Made by a program: the position numbers and the translations under genes
Notes under the pieces: generated by a model
The model's input: only the letters and a program-made list of their open reading frames with translations
What the model was told of the DNA's origin: nothing
Database searches by the model: none
Shown: positions 26,199-41,699 of the stretch, one piece after another
Layout: every line of letters starts with the position of its first letter
How positions within the stretch are numbered: the stretch's first letter is position 1
NCBI GenBank assembly: GCA_039545315.1
Contig: BCIM01000011.1
Location: 434,001 to 498,000 of the forward strand
DNA length: 64,000 nucleotides
From: Kondoa malvinella
Taxonomy: Eukaryota; Basidiomycota; Agaricostilbomycetes; Agaricostilbales; Kondoaceae
Direction: 5' to 3'

Positions 26199-27863
26199 TC
26201 ACTTATCACGACGATACATTTCGCTAAAGTCGCGCTCTCGGCCTGTTGGGTGAACATGAGTATACCCTGAGTGCATCAAACAATGTGAAAAACTCACCAA
26301 AGCTCCCGAAGAAATCATCAATGTGCTGATTATCCTTGATCGCTTTCTGCGCCGCTACAGTAAAGATCTGCCCAGACAATCAGCTGGGCTTTCCTCAAGT
26401 TTTGATAAAACGGACCTCTTGACAAGTAGCTTTCAGCGCCATGTCTGCACATAGACTGTCCAAATCCCAATTCTCCGCTCCTTGAATTTGCTTCAACATC
26501 GGCTTGACCAGGCAATCATCTCCCGTTTGACCAACAGATGAAACAGACGAAGACGAAGAAGCCGAAGTGAGCGAAGGAAGGCTCATAGGTGATTCGCCGC
26601 TCTGGTTTGAGGTGAGATCAAAGGTGCTCGAAGGGTTACTGAAAGCGTCGACGCTGTTGGCCCAATCGCTGCTGGAGACTGTCCAATCAGTCGTAGCGGA
26701 AAGTGGGTCGACACTTGGTTCTCGGTAGGCTTGGAAAAGGTTTGCAGAGCTGTTTGGAGATAGAGCATCTGCAGGCTGAGTATCGAAGAAGCCGGCGGAC
26801 GATGCAGGCATGGTAGAGAAGGAAGCAAAGTTGAAATGTTCGCCGCTTGGCGTAAAGAGAGGTTCGCTGGCCAGCAGATCATCCATACTTGATGAACTTT
26901 CTGGTAAGCCATTGGTCGGGCTGTCAAAGAAGGATGTAGCGCTAGAGACGAATGGCTGAAGTGCTGAACTTGGGACTGGGGTTGATGAAGGTTGCAATTG
27001 CTGGATCGAAGGGAAGGCGAGAGAGACTGGAATTGAAGCTGAAGAGGCCGGCATCGAAGAAGCAAGCGATTTAGAGACTGGCGCAGAGAAGGTGAACTTG
27101 GTGTCGCCTATGTTAGATAGCTGAGCGTTTTCGTTCTGAAGACGTGCAACCAGCTCCTTCAGATTGCGGTTCTCAGCCTCGCGGTTTTCTGCGGCTGCTT
27201 CAAGCTCTGCGACTTGCTTCTCCAGGGTACGAGCGTGCTGTTCCTTGCGATCTCTGAACGCTCTTTGGGCATTCCTGTTTTGCTCCTTGCGCTTGTCACT
27301 AGTCGACATGGCTCCCTTCTTCTTGCCATTCCCCTTCTTTTCAGCGTCGTCTAGTCTCGAGTTCAACAAAGGCTCGGCTGATAGGAACAAAACGTACCGT
27401 GTTCCTGATCATGGGTGTGATGCACTACATCCTCTCCATCCTCCGTAGAGGCGCTGCGCTTCTTATCCTTCAAAGCAGCCTTCTTTGCCGTTTCACCGTT
27501 TGCACGTTTCCCATTCTTGTTCTTGCCTCTTTGGTCAAAGTCGGACGAATCGGCAGAAGCTTGTCTACTCGAGTTACGAGTATTGCTGTCACCCAAGGTA
27601 GGGACTACGATATTACCAGAATCGGCGTACGTGTGGTGGCTTGCGTTCGAGCTAGATTCAGGCGACGACCCTTCACTGCCTACGGGCGGGAAGGTCTTGA
27701 GGAAATCAGCTGGATTGGCAGAGTTTTCGAATGCTTTGACATCAATGGTGCCTTGTGGGTTGCTTGCCAAGAATTCAGACAGCTGTTGAAAGTAAGTGTC
27801 GCTTTCATTTGTGAAGTCGTTGATCCAGCTGTGAATGGCACCGGCGTCAGAGTAGTACATCAT
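26199..27863 (-). CDS. YAP1: AP-1/Pap1-like bZIP transcription factor with C-terminal cysteine-rich domain
   Basis: A fungal oxidative-stress regulator of the Yap1/Pap1 group; in the family, cysteine oxidation masks the nuclear export signal so that the factor accumulates in the nucleus. Start at 27863 (MMYYSDAGAIHSW). The N-terminal part has NGKRANGETAKKAALKDKKR and splices across about 27405-27360 to the bZIP domain: EQNRNAQRAFRDRKEQH (basic region) and a heptad-leucine zipper ending LVARLQNENAQL. A long Ser/Pro/Phe region follows. The C-terminal domain contains Cys in DDCLVKP, LDSLCADMA and LKATCQE, then IFTVAAQKAIKDNQHIDDFF and, after a final intron (about 26243-26299), RERDFSEMYRRDK with stop at 26199. 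An N-terminal cysteine-rich domain is not evident. Symbol given for the family, not as proof of one-to-one orthology. Confidence 0.85.
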
Positions 27864-28314
27864 AATAGAAGGGCCCGCTGTGTGGATTCCCAAGACAGTT
27901 AACGCACGGAAGAGCCATTGTCCACTTTTTTGGGACTGAGTAATCAAAAGTTGGCTGAGGCAGCAATACAATGCTCAGTAAGCACTCGGCCGGTGCTGTC
28001 TCGAGGTATCAATGGATGGTCCTGTGGCTCTCTGGTATATCGATCGCTCAAGGTAACCGTTTTGAAACGAGAGAAAGACTTTAGCGCGACGACCGCTTAG
28101 TAACCCCGCGGCAAAACCTGCCGACCCTTGACGAGGTTCACGACGAGGGGCGTGACAATCTCCTTCCCCAAAGTGGACAGTATGCTGCATCTGGCCAGTG
28201 GTTAACTGAACATGCAGTAGACGAGTCACAGAAATTGATGTGCAGCTAGTTCCCCAAAATGGCAATTTGCATAAGTTTGCTCTAATCAATGAGTAGGTAG
28301 CTTGGTTGGAAGAA
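27864..28314. other. Intergenic: bZIP upstream / Cas1 downstream
   Basis: About 450 bp between a minus-strand start (27863) and a minus-strand stop (28315). It probably holds the bZIP promoter and 5' leader plus the Cas1 3' UTR. Short frames here are not protein-like. Confidence 0.4.
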
Positions 28315-31264
<2,950 letters not shown>

Positions 31265-31423
31265 GCCTGTCTCGCTGCAAAGCGCGTTGTCTTTAGTAGG
31301 TCAATTATCCCGCTCGAACTCTAAAATCTCTAACGCGCGGGTAAGGCTGAACGATAAGGGCAAAACTCAGGGGGCAGTGGAGATATGTATCTATTGTCCG
31401 TGTTTGGCATTACAAGGTGCGAA

Positions 31424-33552
31424 TTAATACAGACATGAAACGATAAGGAGCAATGCTGCCAGCAGCATGTCTATCCTTGATGTTGAAGCAGCTGATATAG
31501 TCTCTGCGTTGGGCTGATATCCACCTTCTGCTAGACTGGCATCTGAAGCTGAAGCAGACACCGAAGGCGCTGTAATGACTGCATGAGCTCCAATGTCAGA
31601 CGAGAATGAGACGGCTCACCGCCGATTGGTCCAAAAGCAGCGCCGCTATGTACGTATGGTAGCGTAGTCTCTGCATCCAAGCTCGGATCGGGATAGTATT
31701 CGTCGAAAAGGCTTCTTCTCAGCGGTGCAAAGCCAACGGCAAATGTTGGAGAATAGCGATAGACGGAGTAGACGTTCTTCAGGAAAGCCGCACTGCAAAG
31801 CACGTGAGCCAAGTGCAGGAAGATCAAGGCAGGCATCTTACCCGACTACCCAACTAATCACAGCGCTGCTTCCTGCTGAAAGTTGCAAATCGAAAAAGAC
31901 ACCAAGACATTGTGCTGGCGTGGTATTGGTAGCAGGTAGGTAGGTGCCAAGGTTGAAATCGGCTTCGGACATGTTGTACGCCTGCGAAACAGGTTAGACG
32001 GCTGCGTGTGATGTAAACAAAGAGCAAATTTACGATGCCACTGAAGTTCAGCGCAAGACTGAAATTCTGGTCGCATGGATATGTCCAATAGCCTGGCAGA
32101 CTATCAGTACGACGCAAAAGCACAACGACACTAGCCAGAACGGACCTGCAAATTCCCCTTCAGTCTGTTTCGCACCAGGTATTTGCGAGTATAGATCGGC
32201 AACCACTTCCGCCGGTCCACCAATCAGTGTCGTTCCGGTATCAATAGCCGTATTGATGCCTTGCGTCCCTTCAATGGCCGTCCCATTGAACAAAATCCCA
32301 TCCATCGGAATGACCCAATAGCTTTCTGACCCTTCCGGTACTTCAGTAAATGTCAAATTGCCTTCAAAAGAAGAGTTGGAAAGCGAGCCGAGGGTAAAGA
32401 TGCCTCCTGGTTCGGAATCTTCCGCTTCGGTGACATTGACAAATCTGGAAAGGGCGAAAGAGAATCCAGGAAAAGTCATGCTTCGTGTATAGTTGTACAT
32501 GATGTTCTGCCAGAAGGGCATTGACTGAGAGGTGGACAGAGTCTGGAAGCCGAGTCCTATTGAGATTGTAAGAATTGTTGCTGCTGAAGCTTGAACCCGC
32601 TTACCCATCAATCCAGAAGCATTTCCGCCAAGCATGTTGCTCGATACATCATCACAGACGCCCAGATTCTGCCAGACTGCTCTTCCACCTAACGAGACCA
32701 AGTCTGAATAAAGCTGGCCTTCCGCGTGACCCTATTTATGTTTCATGAGCGGAATCTTACCGCGAGGAAGAAGCACAGACCTGGCCGTATCTAATACTGA
32801 AGCTTTGATCTCTATGTTGAGCGAATGTAGAGGCTGTAGTATTGAATTTCGGGCTTTCGCCGCATGTGGAATTATCGCAGACAGAGGAGGCGATCCATAG
32901 ATCCGCTGATCCTGTGTCTAGAATGACATTAAACGTCTGTGGTGGGTAGCCGATTTGTATAGGAGCCTGACATAAGCGTCAAATGATGTGCTAAGATTGC
33001 CTAGAAAATCCCAAGAACTGACAAGATATTCTCTGCAATACGATGGTTCAGCATCGGTAGGAGGTCTGTGACTGTGCAGACTTACAGATCTGACAGGTAG
33101 TTGGTCAGATTGACTTGACTGGTAGCGTTGCTATGCGAATAGCTAGATCCAGCTGTACCGGAAGCACTTGGTCGAGCATTGGCGCTTCGACTTGCCGCTT
33201 GGGATCCGTTGACTTCGACCAAACCTCCCTGTCGACGTGCTAAAGGCTGCGGTCTGGTGTCGTATTGCGGATCATAGGTGTATTTCGTGTTGATCCTTCC
33301 TTTTTCGCGCAAGGCCCATTGCGATAATTCAATGTGAGACCTTTTTCTTGAGTTACTTCTACGCAATAAAGGAATATGCAAGGGCCCATCTGCTTGATGC
33401 GGCACAGCGAGCGGCGTGCTCATGACAGTCGAGCTGACATGTGTAGCATCGAGTGAATTTGTTTGGCTGGGAAAAGTGATTGAAACCACTTCTGAGGGTA
33501 GCGCTGTTAGGATCACGACCAAGGAGGCTGCCAGTGTATTTTGGCTGAACAT
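31424..33552 (-). CDS. Pepsin-like aspartic protease, predicted GPI-anchored
   Basis: A secreted family A1 protease. Start at 33552: MFSQNTLAASLVVILTALPS is a signal peptide, followed by a propeptide with a dibasic-rich segment (RSNSRKRSH). The first active-site motif is DTGSADLW (about 32925) with CDNSTCGESP just after it. The second is AIDTGTTLIGGP (about 32240). N-glycosylation sequons are frequent. About seven introns. The last exon choice matters: splicing a 50-nt intron (31570-31619) gives a Ser/Ala-rich stretch then MLLAALLLIVSCLY and stop at 31424, a typical GPI-attachment tail. Reading through that intron would stop earlier, at 31531, without the tail. The spliced form is preferred because it creates a sensible C-terminus. 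Similar to yapsin-like surface proteases; substrate unknown. Confidence 0.85.
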
Positions 33553-33652
33553 GACGAGGCAGCGACACCGTTGTTGTGGTTAGAGCGCAAAGGTCGGCCT
33601 CATTCGGCGTCGATCCTCTATTGAGTTGACATGTCGCTGAATGGATCTCTAG
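33553..33652. promoter_or_regulatory. Short divergent promoter, aspartic protease / adenylosuccinate synthetase
   Basis: Only 100 bp separate the two start codons (33552 on -, 33653 on +). Both promoters must lie here or within the neighbouring transcribed regions. Confidence 0.6.
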
Positions 33653-35428
<1,776 letters not shown>

Positions 35429-35604
35429 AAAATTGCAGAGTTGCCTATCTTGTAATCTGTCTGTCTGCAATGCAAGTCTGCACCGCGAGGAGATGCTATA
35501 CGTCATCTGTCAGTCGCTCGCTGTAACTTCTCCAATAGATACTTCATTGTTGCCCTATTTGTTTCGGCCCTCTATCTACACATTTTCCGCGTACTCTTTC
35601 TAAT

Positions 35605-38329
35605 CTAGGCCTCAACCTTCTTGGGCAGGCCAGTCTTGTTGAGCTGTTCAGTCATTGCAGCCTATCACATAATCAGTACTCGTAGAATTGAACGGATCAA
35701 ATAAGCTAACAATGACTACACGGGGGGAGAGACACATGTCAGCGTTGGTTACAAAACAGGAATGGAGGACTAACTTGCTGCGCCAACACCGCTTCCATCC
35801 TCGGCATGGTATGTCTTGATGACTTTGCCTTTCTCACCGAAGATGTCAATGATGGCTTCCTCGAGGCGTTCTGGGAATTTGGGATATTTCCTGTCCAGAC
35901 TTGTCAGTCACCGTAGCAACCATATGGTTATAGCATACTGGTAAAGCGAACCGTCGGTAGCGACACCACAGGTTCCCTGTTCCGCGTCAGCAGAAACACC
36001 TGGATGTGAATACTGCTTACCTTCTCATCTATGTAGCCCATTTTGCTAGCGATGGCAGCAACACCACATGCAGATAGACGAGCAGCTCTTGTGCCGATAA
36101 GCTGCGCCAAACGACGGAAGAACTGCCTCTCAGCAATGGTCGTGTCGAGACCGAAGAAGTGAGTGAAAAGACCAGTGACGCTGTAAGACGACATCAGCTT
36201 GACCGCAACCAACTTTTGTATGATTGGCAACTCACGTCAAGAGCTCTTCAGTAGGGTCGGATTCTATGAGGGAGAGGAAAGCCGTGTCGAAAGCGTCGCG
36301 CCTTTCAATCTTGTAAGCGTTCTGCGTGCGAGACATGAGACAAACAGCGCTGGAGTGAGTCTGGATACGTACCTGCCCAAGGAACAGCACGCCCTCATCT
36401 ACCATCTCGACGATGACTTGTCTGAAGATTTCTCCCAGGTAATTGCCCGCGATCATCTGTGTATGTGGACACATCAGAGCGGCGGAGAGTGGAGTGAGCA
36501 CGACAGACCTTCTCGAACGCCTGTTCACCAGGCTTGTTGCTCTCCTCGTCGATGCGAATATCGTAAGGTGTTCGTGGTAGACTCTGACCGCCAAACTCCT
36601 CGTCTTTGTTCTTCCCTGTCGAGTCGAACGCACCCCATTCGCAGCTAGTGAACATCTCGTGAGCATAATGCCAGGATCTGCGTTCAATAACACTCACTTG
36701 ATTGCCATCATTAGATCGTCTGGTAGACCTAGGTGCTTGAGTTTGGGAATGTTGCCAATCTTCTCCATGTACGCCGCATTGCAACCAGTGCCAAAGATGA
36801 TGCCCATCTTTGTGTCAGGGTCGACGTAATGCGAGGCCATGAGAGTACCGGTCGTGTCGTTGATCAAGGCTACTATCTCGACGGGTATTTCCTGCGAGAT
36901 TTAGACGAATGAGCAGCGGCGAGAAAGGGATAGTATGTTGGACTGACAAACTGATCCAAGCTTTTCTTGAGCATCTCGACAACGTCTTGACCTTCGACAC
37001 CTGGAGCGCCGAAGCCTTTTGTCCAGCGCAACAAGACACCGTGATCAATCTTTTCTTGTCTGCAGAGTCAATTTTTAAACAGCATCGCGGTGCAGTTGCA
37101 TCAATACACACATGCATGGGTATGAAAAGGTGAAACCAAGTTGTAACTTCTTGTCGAATTTTTGATCACCAAAGTTGTCATGGATGAAGGAAGCTAAGCA
37201 CTCTGCGCAGAAGTCGACTGCTCGAGCGCATCAGCTACGGTAATAGCTCGTGGGAGAACGGACATACAAAGTCCCTGCCCCGGAGCTTGCTTCTGCTCCT
37301 CCGTGAGCTTGTACTTGGTTTGCAGAATCTCGAATTTGCCATTTCCTTCCAGAGTGACTTGGCAGACACGCAACTACAGGTCATCGGGTCAGATATAGCT
37401 TCGGCAAACTTGCTTTACCTTACATTGGTTCCGCCCAGATCCACCGCAAGGAAAGGGCCAGTCTCCTTGCCAGTCGGCCAGCCGTATCTGGTCAATTAGG
37501 TTAGGTCGATCATACCATACCAGCGAACGCGACTAACACATATGTTGGGATCATGGGCTATAAAAAGGTCAACGTCTGAACGGCCGCGAGTACGAGCTGC
37601 TTACGACCATTCTGCCTTCTTCAGCCAGACCACGCTCCAGAGTATCGATGAACGCGTCCACCTGATGGACGCTCAGCACAAAGTCATGACACTACCGAGT
37701 GACCTTACGATCATTCTCATGCGCTGAGGCGTGATAGTGAAAGCTTGCTCCAGCTTGCGCAGGTATGAAGCCATCTATACCATCAATGCGGAGTTAGCGC
37801 GCTCGACGTTAACGTGTTTCGACTGGAACATACATCTTTCTTGCTAGCGCTCGGCAATGGTTCATGGGCGTCAGTGCTGCGATAGAAATGACCATTAGTT
37901 AGCTTGTTACAACTCTGTGATCCTTCTTCTGCAGTGGAAGAGGAAAGACTTGTGTTTCGGCCAGGACATGATGATATGATTGTGAGGAGTCAATTGCGAT
38001 GGCACAAGCCGCAGCGCAGGATACAGAGCACTTTTGAATGCAATGTATCTGTTCTAGACCTCCAAAGCATTGCCCAGAACGAGCACAGCAGCAGATTCGT
38101 TTGCATGACAGAGCGCCGTTGGTCGAAGAGTAGCAGCTCTAGATGCACAAGGAGAGATAGCCTACCGTCTGAACACAGTGGTCGAGCCAGATTTCTGATC
38201 TCCATGATGACTTGACCTCCTTCTGTACGACGCTGAACCTCGTCGATAGTTTGCAGCACCGACTTTTGCTTCAGGCGCTTTATCCTCGCCAGGCTTGGTC
38301 ATGTTGAACATTGGATTGCTGAACGACAT
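35605..38329 (-). CDS. HXK1: Hexokinase
   Basis: It phosphorylates glucose and other hexoses with ATP in the cytosol. Start at 38329 (MSFSNPMFNMTKPGEDKAP) chosen over an upstream in-frame Met because it resembles fungal N-termini. Motifs in order on the minus strand: LEQAFTITPQRMRMI; ETGPFLAVDLGGTN (about 37470, phosphate-1 loop); VALINDTTGTLMASHY (about 36870, with the catalytic Asp); GIIFGTGCNAAYMEKIGNIP (about 36800); KCEWGAFDSTGKNKDEEF; TPYDIRIDEESNKPGEQAFE; MSSYSVTGLFTHFFGLDTTI; AACGVAAIASKMGYIDEK-like C-terminal block; and a last exon ending LNKTGLPKKVEA at 35605. Many short introns interrupt it, with exons as short as about 50 nt. The number in the symbol is arbitrary, because paralogy cannot be judged here. 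Confidence 0.92.
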
Positions 38330-38430
38330 CTTGGTATAGCTTGCTTTGATGTGACGGTTTGGCTCTAACAGAGCTCGGACGACGGCGTGAATGACGCTTT
38401 TCAACACTATGCTCAAATTGCACACAAGAG

Positions 38431-40371
38431 CTAATGTAACTCCCCTCGAGCCTGGGCAGCCGCTACCTTACTCAAAACGCGAACTTGATGCGCTACGTCC
38501 GACAACACCTTGAGAACTCTCCCATTGCCTTCCACAAAACCATACGTCGCATAATCCAGACCTTTATCCTTGTGCTGCTCTGCAAATTCTCGCACCAGGC
38601 TGTTCAATCTTCGTAGGTTGTGTCGAGGCACACGAGGGAAAAGATGATGCGAGACTTGCATGTGCAAACCGCCGTGAATGAAGTCGAGGTATTCGGGGCA
38701 CGAGACATCCATTGTCGTTCGCAGCTGTCGATGAGCAAAAGACTCTGCTGGACCTAGGTCTTCGGTCGATCGAGCAAAGTGCGACAAAACAATCTGTATG
38801 TAAAGATTAGCACGTGGTGTTTCGGATTAGAGGAGGAACGGACCTGCACATGAACAGGCGAAGTGACGATGAAGCAAAGGAGGATATAACCTATGCGATG
38901 ACCCATGCCATCAATGTTGCGCAGAAGCAGGGTGAACCAAGTCCAAAAGAAGGTGATGCCAACCAACTCAAGGTTGCGGAAGAAGCCCGGTTTGGCCTTC
39001 TTGAGCAGAAACGCGTATGAATTGACAAAGAGATTAGGTCGGCCAAACATGAGCAGAAAGTAGTACATCTTGTGTCTGCAGCACGCATCAGTCGCATTCT
39101 CAAAACAAGCGGTATGAACGTACTGTATCGGTAAGACCAGCCTTGCCAGACCATCATACGCTAGAATACGCTTGTAGTAGGTGCTGTATATGTTACCGAG
39201 GAAGCGCGTCGAGATAGCAAAGAATGGCATATGTCTGGTGAGGTTCAGCTCAAATACTGTATTGGATTAGCGGAACTTACTGGATGTCTGGATCATGATC
39301 GGTGTGATTCTACTCGAGATCAGCTATAATATAATGCGTGAGACATCTGAGCATACCGTGACCACTGCAAAGCATATCAATTGTCAGCACAGAACACTGC
39401 CTTTCTGGTCAGAACTCACGATGATGAATGTTATGGTTCTGTCAGACAGTCAGCTGATAGTCGCAGGGACAGCCAATTGCTTACATCACACCACCAGCCT
39501 ACAGATAGACCACCCATAAAATCTGCAATCATGATCCCCAATACTCGATCCCAGAAATAGTTTCCAACCACCCCAACGTGACCGGCATCATGGGCGAGGA
39601 AAGTAAGTTGATGCTTGAAGAAGCCAAGAAACACAGCGGATGCATAGAGATGCCCTGCATAACTGCGTCAAACACAGCCCAACATTCGATTGAGTACATA
39701 CATGTTGAAGTAGCTTTGAAATAGAATGCCATGGATATAGCAAAGAAGGACAGGTAGCGAACAATCTCCCAGCGATAGTTGGCTAGCGGTGTATAGTCGT
39801 ATAGACCTTCAGCGATTACTCGATCGTGTAGTTTGCGATAATCTTTCGAGATAGCATGCTGCTCAGCTGGTACCATTCGCGAAGGCGGCGGTTCCAGATC
39901 TTGTACTGTCAAAGGAGGTAGCTCGACGTTGGTCTTGCCAGAACTTGAGCCATCCAACCAAGACAGGCCGTCCTTCCAACTTTCGACTTGCTCCCATATA
40001 TTTTCATCAAGGACTTCCCAGCCTTTGCCTACCAGCTGCACAGGTGGCATGAGAGGTAGCCAGCCCTCCTGTTCAGTGTATGTGCCTGCTACCTCCTTGA
40101 CTTCGCCAACTATGAATGCCCGCATCCGCTTGACCGTCGCTTCATTGTGATAAGCTTCCAATTCATCCACGGCGTCCCTTCCTACGAAATGCAAGACGGC
40201 CAGCGACGTGCCAGGATGCTTTTTAGCCCACGAATTGAGCCGATAAACTGATTTCCGATGCAAGACGAGCAGATGACCTCGAACGATCAGTTGTGCTAGC
40301 TCTTGACGAGTAAAAGAGCGTGTATGTGTTGTTGAGTCAGCCTGTGCTGCTGTAGCTGATATTGCCGCCAT
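38431..40371 (-). CDS. Cytochrome b5-fused delta-8 sphingolipid desaturase
   Basis: It introduces the delta-8 double bond in the long-chain base of fungal glucosylceramides, in the ER membrane. Start at 40371. The N-terminal cytochrome b5 domain has the heme site KKHPGTSLAVLHFVGRDAVD with a second His in ELEAYH (about 40240-40150). The desaturase part carries three histidine boxes: HDAGH (about 39590), HNIHH split by an intron (about 39420-39360, continuing NHTDHDPDIQHMPFF), and QVSHH within GGLHMQVSHHLFPRVP (about 38660). Hydrophobic segments flank the boxes. The stop is at 38431 after AAAQARGELH. A delta-6-type fatty-acid desaturase shares this architecture, but the fungal context and sequence favour the sphingolipid enzyme. 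Its 3' end is about 100 bp from the hexokinase start. Confidence 0.88.
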
Positions 40372-40464
40372 GCCAGATATAGCTCTCCTCGTCGGTCCTG
40401 CTCAAGGCTTAAAGTGGAGCCTATATGCAATAGCACATCTTGCGGATTCAAGCAGCGATACGTC

Positions 40465-41061
40465 ATGGCCAGCACGTCGCAGGTCCGACAGGGCAAGCAG
40501 CTCGCAAGGGAATGCTTCAATCACTATGAGACGGAGAACGAGGGCAGCACTGCGCGAGATTATCTCGCAAGAGAACGAAGTAAGCCATTCTCAAGCGTGC
40601 ACAGCGTCCTGCGCGCTGATATTCATGTCTCTTCAGATTACCTTTCGTATGTCAAGATGTACGCCTTGTACTCGCCTTGACCACACTGTCCTCATCTTCT
40701 TCCGCTTGTGCTTAGGTCTCTTATACTGGCTGTTGTCGCAGTCGCGCTTATACTACGCTTTCGCTTTGTCGCCGATCCAGGAAGCGATAACGTTCTCGAC
40801 GTAAAGATTTCATACCCAGTACGCACTCACGAACATGGACCTCTACTCGATTGATATAGGCTATAGCTGGGCATCATCTTCTTTCTCTTTGCCTTCTTCA
40901 ACACTACACATGCAGTCTTTGAATACTTTTCGTTGTCAAGAGGACTACAAGATCATCGAGGCTTTGTGCAAAGCGGAAAATTCAGTCGTTCTTTTGGCTT
41001 TGCCAATGCGGCTCTTATCTTTGCTGCGACCATTGTCATGATAGTGGAGGGTGGTCTTTGA
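40465..41061 (+). CDS. DUF202-domain small membrane protein
   Basis: Rebuilt from three introns. Exon 1 starts at ATG 40465 (MASTSQVRQGKQLARECF) and ends ARDYLARERN. It splices to a 10-nt exon (about 40639-40648, YLS), then across about 40649-40713 to SLILAVVAVALILRFRFVAD (first membrane segment), then across about 40803-40867 to LGIIFFLFAFFNTTHAVFEY, and finally FGFANAALIFAATIVMIVEG before the stop at 41061. The RDxLARERxxLS motif followed by three membrane helices is the hallmark of DUF202 proteins; some fungal members lie in vacuolar membranes near Vtc1-type modules. No catalytic residues are known for the family. Divergent from the desaturase gene, 93 bp between start codons. The unspliced frame stops early, so the splicing model carries the call. 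Confidence 0.78.
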
Positions 41062-41699
41062 GCTGTTGGTATAATCGAGAACTTGCATAAGAAGAAGAGG
41101 AGAAGGACCATCTCAAAGACTGATGGGTAAAACTGGATGATATTCAGGTGAGAACTATCTACGCGTTTTTGCCTCGCCTGACAGCTGACGGAGAAGTCTA
41201 GCGCAAGCAAGAGATTGCACCGCCATGTCGGATTTCCACCGAGTTCTCTTCTGCCTTTCCCGCTCTGCTTGTATGTACTCCATTCCGAACACTTCCTCGT
41301 TGTCAAGGAACGCATGAAGATCACTGCTGGCCTTAGCTGTTTCCCTTTGTTGCGCTCCGCCCTATTCTGCTGAATGCGCTACAAGAATCAACTTGCTTTG
41401 CACGTTCTCTACTTGTGTCTGGAGATTCCACAGCTACCGGCCTCATATCTGCCCACTTTTGGACACCAAAAAGGTCAATTGACCAGGAATGGCTGCGCTG
41501 AAAGTGGTCAAAGCCAAGAAGGCTTCTTCGGCAGTCATGACTCTCAGTAATCATCTCTCTTCCTGGTCGACCAAGATACCTCTTCGACTATTCGTATCTA
41601 ATTACTCTTGTTAGACCCTAGTCCTTTTATCTATCTCGACGTACCTTTGCCGTGCTTCTCATCTTCCGCAATAGCTGCCTCGCCTATCGATCGCCTACC
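41062..41699. other. Intergenic, no secure gene
   Basis: Fragmentary frames exist, for example QEIAPPCRISTEF at about 41216-41255 leading through a possible intron to LFPFVALRPILLNALQES, and ATG 41491 (MAALKVVKAKKASSA). I could not join them into a recognisable protein or to the next gene in a consistent phase. An upstream exon of the following gene may lie here, because codons before its ATG 41700 stay open back to about 41628. Confidence 0.35.

Noticed and set aside
31531..31836. Aspartic protease ending at 31531
   Set aside because: This needs retention of a well-formed 50-nt intron; splicing gives a GPI-type tail. Kept only as a possible isoform.
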